Below, in pieces: positions 59,419 to 64,000 of a stretch of 64,000 bases of DNA. The translations under genes and the position numbers were made by a program. Numbering within the stretch: position 1 is the first letter of the stretch; each line of letters opens with the position of its first letter. This DNA comes from Telmatactis stephensoni (Eukaryota; Cnidaria; Anthozoa; Actiniaria; Isophelliidae): contig JALIZF010001915.1 in the NCBI GenBank assembly GCA_029948255.1, forward strand, positions 248,001-312,000, given 5' to 3'. Below the pieces are notes generated by a model. That model searched no databases and was not told the origin of the DNA. It saw only the letters and a list, made by a program, of their open reading frames with translations.

Positions 59419-60837
59419 CTTGACTAAAGCTTATTCTTTCTCGGAATCACTTAGAATTCGAGGAAAACTATAACTACAGCGTACTGATAGAGCACAGATT
59501 ACGATATTTTTTGTCTTATTCTCCGGTCCCCACCACGTCACAAACATCACAAACACGTGAGCTGCTTTGTATTGCCCAATCACGTCCACTCTATTGTTAC
59601 AATTAGCATATCGAACACAAAACAAAATTGCCACGGGACTCAGTTTTTGTAATTCTATGGATTCTGACCCTAATCGTGTCTAATTCACGTGAAAAAATCT
59701 ACAAAATTCAAGGCTACTGATTTGAAATACTAGTAAATGCTATCATTTGACGCCAAGAACCATGGAAAGATACGACGACGACGAATGGTACAAGGGTTTT
59801 GATTGGTTGGTTTTGAAGGCGTGTGCGAAGGTGTGACTTCCTGTTGCGTCAATGAATAATATAAACCACATTATTACAAGGAAAGCAATTTAGATATTCC
59901 TTATTTCATTTTGATGTACGAAAATTTTTTTTCTCAACTGGCATTCAGACATTTAAGATTGTACTGACTTTATTTCTACTTCTATTTGTTCAGTAAGGAA
60001 TTTGACTTTTTTATATACTGCTTAGTCATGCATGATCACTACTCCATGTTGACCTCTTTTGGTAATATTTTTTGGATTTTCAGGATGCCAGAGAAGTAGT
60101 GGAAAGCTAAACAAACTTATCTGCCTGGACGTGTTCAATGAGTATTCTGCATTAATACATGCTGTGGAGTTACTAGTTGAATAATAATTAACTTTATTAA
60201 GCACTAGATATACTAATTGGGGACACTGTAAAAATAAAGAGAAACTAAAATCCATCACAAAAATAATAAATATATGTACAACTTATCCACATCTGCATTC
60301 GTAAGTTCATTCTCCTAATGTTCTTCTTAAAACTGTTAATTTCACATAAAGAATTTAATAATCTCACATGATAGGCCATGCTTAAGGGGAATCAATCATG
60401 CTGAATCAGCCAACAAAGTGATCAAAGTCATGGTACATCCTTCCGTGGGTACAGCATAACAAAACATGTTATATCAGACTGAAAAATTATCAGACAATGA
60501 ACATAACCCCACAGAGTTGATCCACCAATCTTTGTTCTTTCATTGCTATTGTTATGCAAGTTACTCATGGTTGATTCTTCAGACAGACAGCTGATTCCTG
60601 TTGATTCAGATTCCACCCATGCAAAGGAATGAAAACAGCACATTAAACAACACACCCCAGGAACCAATTTATATTGGACACCTTTCAATTCTTAATTTCC
60701 CATTAGTTCAGCTAATTTTCCCTTGCTTACTTTCTGATTTTAACAAACAAAATACAGACTTTGACACTTTCAATTTGTCAATGTCTATTCATGGTTTCAT
60801 GTAACATCATTTTCAATCTCATTGGAATTTTCATCAC
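59419..60837. other. Interval between UCP start and TALDO1 3' end
   Basis: Presumed UCP promoter just above 59418, but no TATA box seen. A 24-codon frame with a good Kozak context starts at 59761 (ACCATGG) but has no other support. The rest is AT-rich and unassigned. Confidence 0.4.
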
Positions 60838-61133
60838 GAGGCAGCATGGCCGAGTGGTCAGAGTGTTGGTCTCGCAATCTGGCGGTCCCAGGTTCGATTC
60901 CCGCTCTGGCCACTAGCCGAGACTGAATTTGTTCTGATTTCGATTAGTTCAAATTCAGTTTCTCGGCCATGCTTGTAATATAGCCAACTGGTTTGCCTCC
61001 TTGCCAGTTGGGATTCTTAATCCATTTATGTTTGATTTATATGATTTAGTTAGAATTTGTAAATTGAGCTGAAAAGCCCTGTTGAGGGAGTCTCAATCAT
61101 GTATGTATGTATGTATGTATGTATGTATGTATC
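60838..61133 (+). mobile_element. tRNA-derived SINE, family 2 (best copy)
   Basis: The head GAGGCAGCATGGCCGAGTGG with GTTCGATTCCCGCTCTGGCC is a near-intact tRNA-like (Leu/Ser-type) A and B box pair. The body has AACTGGTTTGCCTCCTTGCC and 'agttgggattcttaatcca'. Ends in (GTAT)8. Same body at 3318 and 63170. Confidence 0.9.
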
Positions 61134-61249
61134 AGCTGAAAGATAATATTTCAATAGAATATTCTCTGGTTGAGAGCACATGGTGGTCAACCAACCATCA
61201 CTTGAAGTTAATAATGAGATTCAACAGCTGTTTGAAACCCAGGGATTTT

Positions 61250-61255
61250 TTTATT
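61250..61255 (-). terminator. Candidate poly(A) signal of transaldolase
   Basis: AATAAA on the minus strand, about 145 bases beyond the transaldolase stop codon. Confidence 0.45.
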
Positions 61256-61397
61256 AACTAAAGTGACAACAAAAAGTGTTAGTACAATTACTATAACATT
61301 ACTCAGCCAGTTGGCAATTACATGTATATGTAGCTAAGTTACTTTGATTCAGCATAGCCTTCTTGTATGCTTAATTATCTGCTGGCATGTATGAAAT

Positions 61398-64000
61398 TTA
61401 AGCACTTTGTAAGTGTTTCTTAATCATATCTTCAAGTTTTACAGCGTCAACAGCAAACTTGCGAATTCCTTCAGCAAGTTTGTCTGTGGCCATAGCATCT
61501 TCATTTAACAACCATCTGAATTTCTTCTCGTCTAGGTCCAGTTTTTGGATGTCCAGATCTTGAGCTATGAAAACATAAAATCACCATTTGAAATAAGTTT
61601 GGCAAAGCTTGTGTCTTGTGGTTTACTTGACTGACTTCAGTCAAGTCTGGTCTTAGTGTAATAAAGAATCATATCACCATTAACAATATATTACCTTTAT
61701 GAATGGATTGTCATTTGGAAATGTGTTAGTTAGATTTATGTATGCGCAAGTGTAGATTTTTGCTCAGTAAAAATCTGAGCCATCAGTGTGGTTTGAACCC
61801 ACGACCTTTATATTTCTGTTTGAAGGCTCTAGTGCCAAGCAGGTCAAAATTCCTTATGAACGCTGAGTGCACGCTGGACGGACCTGTTTGAGTGGAATAA
61901 TTCATTCAGAAACCCTGCAGAACTACAACATATGTAAGTTTATAACTGGATTGTCGCTCGGAAATGTCTACCCCATGTGCACTCAGCATAAATAACAAAC
62001 TTCCACCTGCCCGCCACTTCAAACAGCTCAGTTGGTTGAGCACTGGACCAGAAATCTGAATTAGGTCATGGGTTCAACCATGCTGCGGGCTTTGATTTTT
62101 TCCAAGCAAAAATCTATACTTGAAAAAGCATACAAATCTAACTAATAGGAGCAAGGATGGCACAGTCAGTTGGTTAGTGCGCGGCCTTCGGTGTGAGAGG
62201 TCTCTAGTTCAATCCTCAGTGACCTCACATCCTTGTTTCGACTTCTTTCCTTTCTGTGTAGCTTTAATTAGCTTTAAATACCATTAAAAAATGGAGCACT
62301 GAAGGAGAGAGGGGAGTAAAATGAGCGCACTGTCGACCTCAAGTTTATCAGTTACCCAAATTACTGTCACGAGCTATCGACGTTAAATATGGTCGCTTTA
62401 CTTTTTACTTTAATATATATACCTTGATCAACTGATAACTTTCTTGTCAGAGTTTCCTCGGAATTTTGCAGCTTCTCTAAAAGTGAAGGACTAAAAGGGA
62501 AAAGAAAACAGAATTGTTCTACATCCTCAGGAGTCAAGGGCATGTGACGTTATAACCAGTAAATTAAGAAAACAAGATGAGTGTTTGAAAGTTTTCTTCC
62601 CTTTCTTCTCTTCTTCCCTCCTCCTGATGCCCTGGATTCAAGGGGATGATAATTATAATGTCAGTCAATAAAATGTTTTCAGAAGTTCTTGTAGCATAGA
62701 TGCATTGTAAAATTTATATTAATAAATATTATTGTAATTTACCTAATAGTAAGGTTATCACATCCAGCCAATGCTGTAATCTGTCCAGTATTTCTAAATG
62801 ATGCACCCATTACAATGGTCTTGTAGCCAAACTTCTTGTAGTAGTTGTAGATAGCTGTTACACTCTTAACACCTGTCAAGATAGAAATGCATTATCAGAG
62901 AACTAGAAAATAAGTAAACAAAATTATGGTGAAAGATAAATACAATTTTAAGGTACTATTTAAATATTATGGAGCCACATTCTCTTAAAAAGATCCAGTC
63001 TATTAATAAGTGAGAACAGCTCTGTTCAATGGGGCTGGTCTGGTAATAGTCTTCCACTGAATCAATGTCAGCTAATCAGCTGGGTTTTTTTCTAGTCACA
63101 GAACAGCCTGAGGCTACTGCTTTAAAATGGTTCTGTCTGTCCGATCCAAATGAACTTGCCATGATATCATGCATGGTTGAGTCACAGGTCAGAGCATCGA
63201 TCAATCTCAAATCATAGTGATCTTGGGTTTGAGCGCCTCCACCCTGGGCCACTAGCTGAAGCCAAAATTGCTTCTCAACTACACTTGCATAAAGTCAGTT
63301 GACTTGTTTGCCCTCAATCCTGCCAGTTGGAATTCTTAGCCATTTCTGTTCCTTTTAATTTGTTTTGTTTAGTACTTGCTGTGAGAACCAGTTATTATTA
63401 CTGTTAAATCCTTATTAAATAAAGAGTACTATTATTTTTTCAATTACAGTACTTTACCTGGATCATCTTGTGGTTCAAAGGATTTCTGGTCAGTGTTCTT
63501 GACATACCAGTCAAATATACGACCAACAAATGGAGAAATAAGTGTCACACCTGCTTCTGCACATGCAACAGCCTGCAGAACAAAAGCCATTATAATGTAT
63601 GACAATCAAAATAAGTACTATCTAGGAATTCAGGAGGTTCATTGAGATTTTGAGTTGGGGAGCATGGGGCTGTGACACCAGGGCAAGAAATAGAGATATT
63701 CATAACCAAAATGTGGCATAGTACTGTTGTCCAAGACAGCTGGACAAAACCCACCAAATTAAAGTCACCTCCACAGCCTAAGTCAATTTGTCTGGTGGAC
63801 AAAATACAGCTTAAATATTCAGCTGATTAAAGTTATGTTAGTAATGGTTTTATATGGTTCAATTCCTAAATTGTGATGTGTGACTCAGGGATCATATAGA
63901 GCACTTGTCTGGTAGATTGAAGGGTGAGAGGGGAAATATTCATTGTGGACATAATAAAGCAAGACGAAAATAATTTGACTAACCTGGGCAAATGAAAACA
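61398..64000 (-). CDS. TALDO1: Transaldolase, C-terminal half (5' part off-window)
   Basis: Pentose-phosphate pathway enzyme moving a dihydroxyacetone unit between sugar phosphates in the cytosol. Exons on the minus strand: 64000-63984 (partial), 63572-63458, 62872-62743, 62490-62423, 61564-61398. All junctions keep frame, giving about 165 of the usual 337 residues. Recognisable stretches: [52 protein letters not shown] and [12 protein letters not shown], almost identical to the vertebrate enzyme; then [20 protein letters not shown] near the end. The Schiff-base lysine lies upstream of the window. SFRNTGQI and [12 protein letters not shown] are in the family's phosphate/active-site half. Introns hold SINEs. 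Ends ...LQSA, shorter than human by a few residues. Confidence 0.95.
61725..62149. repeat. Inverted pair of tRNA-like units in TALDO1 intron
   Basis: Left TAGTTAGATTTATGTATGCG with 'gtgtagatttttgctcagtaaaaatc' and minus-strand B box near 61790-61803. Right AGCTCAGTTGGTTGAGCACT with GGGTTCAACC and 'aaaatctatacttg..catacaaatctaacta'. The outer ends are inverted copies and each arm holds a tRNA-like head. Confidence 0.65.
62150..62385 (+). mobile_element. tRNA-derived SINE, family 3
   Basis: Head AGCAAGGATGGCACAGTCAG then TTGGTTAGTGCGCGGCC with B-box-like AGTTCAATCC. Body TTTAATTAGCTTTAAATACC. Directly abuts the inverted tRNA-like pair. Minus-strand relative at 15430-15665. Confidence 0.85.
63170..63430 (+). 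mobile_element. tRNA-derived SINE, family 2 (diverged)
   Basis: Head degraded (ATGGTTGAGTCACAGGTCAG) with poor B box. Body retains GCCACTAGCTGAAGCCAAAA, GCCAGTTGGAATTCTTAGCC and a 3' 'ttattaaataaagagtact'. Confidence 0.7.

Noticed and set aside
59761..59835. 24-codon frame with ACCATGG context
   Set aside because: No conserved motif, splice signal or neighbouring exon; good Kozak context alone is not enough.
60841..60915. Possible tRNA-Leu or tRNA-Ser gene
   Set aside because: Followed by the family 2 SINE body and a (GTAT)n tail, as at 3318 and 63170.

Overview
This is a eukaryotic (animal) window: genes are split by introns with GT/AG borders, spacing is wide, base composition is AT-rich, and most of the DNA is short interspersed elements, inverted-repeat (MITE-like) elements and microsatellites. 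The gene set (DEAF1-like, secreted tyrosinases, MYLIP, a UCP2-type carrier, transaldolase) and the dense SINE/MITE load fit a marine invertebrate. An anthozoan cnidarian is my best guess, but this is inference and no species call can be made from the sequence alone.

Layout. 1-5.5 kb: 3' part of a DEAF1-like transcription factor gene (+). 5.5-12 kb: repeats and apparently gene-free DNA. 12.0-14.7 kb: complete three-exon secreted tyrosinase gene A (+). 15-41 kb: a repeat-rich interval with a truncated duplicate of gene A (21.1-21.75 kb), a duplicated TATA-like block (15.0 and 24.6 kb), a permuted inverted repeat (18.1-20.3 kb), a probable DNA transposon of about 4.4 kb (27.9-32.3 kb) and large simple repeats. 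41.7-44.7 kb: secreted tyrosinase gene B (+) with the same exon plan as A. 47.5-50.6 kb: MYLIP/IDOL-like FERM-RING ubiquitin ligase (+) with two RING fingers instead of one. 55.7-59.4 kb: mitochondrial uncoupling protein (-). 61.4 kb to the window end: C-terminal half of transaldolase (-).

The two intact tyrosinases and the broken copy form a local cluster on one strand and presumably act on extracellular phenolic substrates. The other genes are unrelated housekeeping or regulatory loci. DEAF1 and UCP both show single-base frame breaks that occur in compensating pairs inside strongly conserved segments. These look like consensus errors in the assembly, although real mutation is not excluded.
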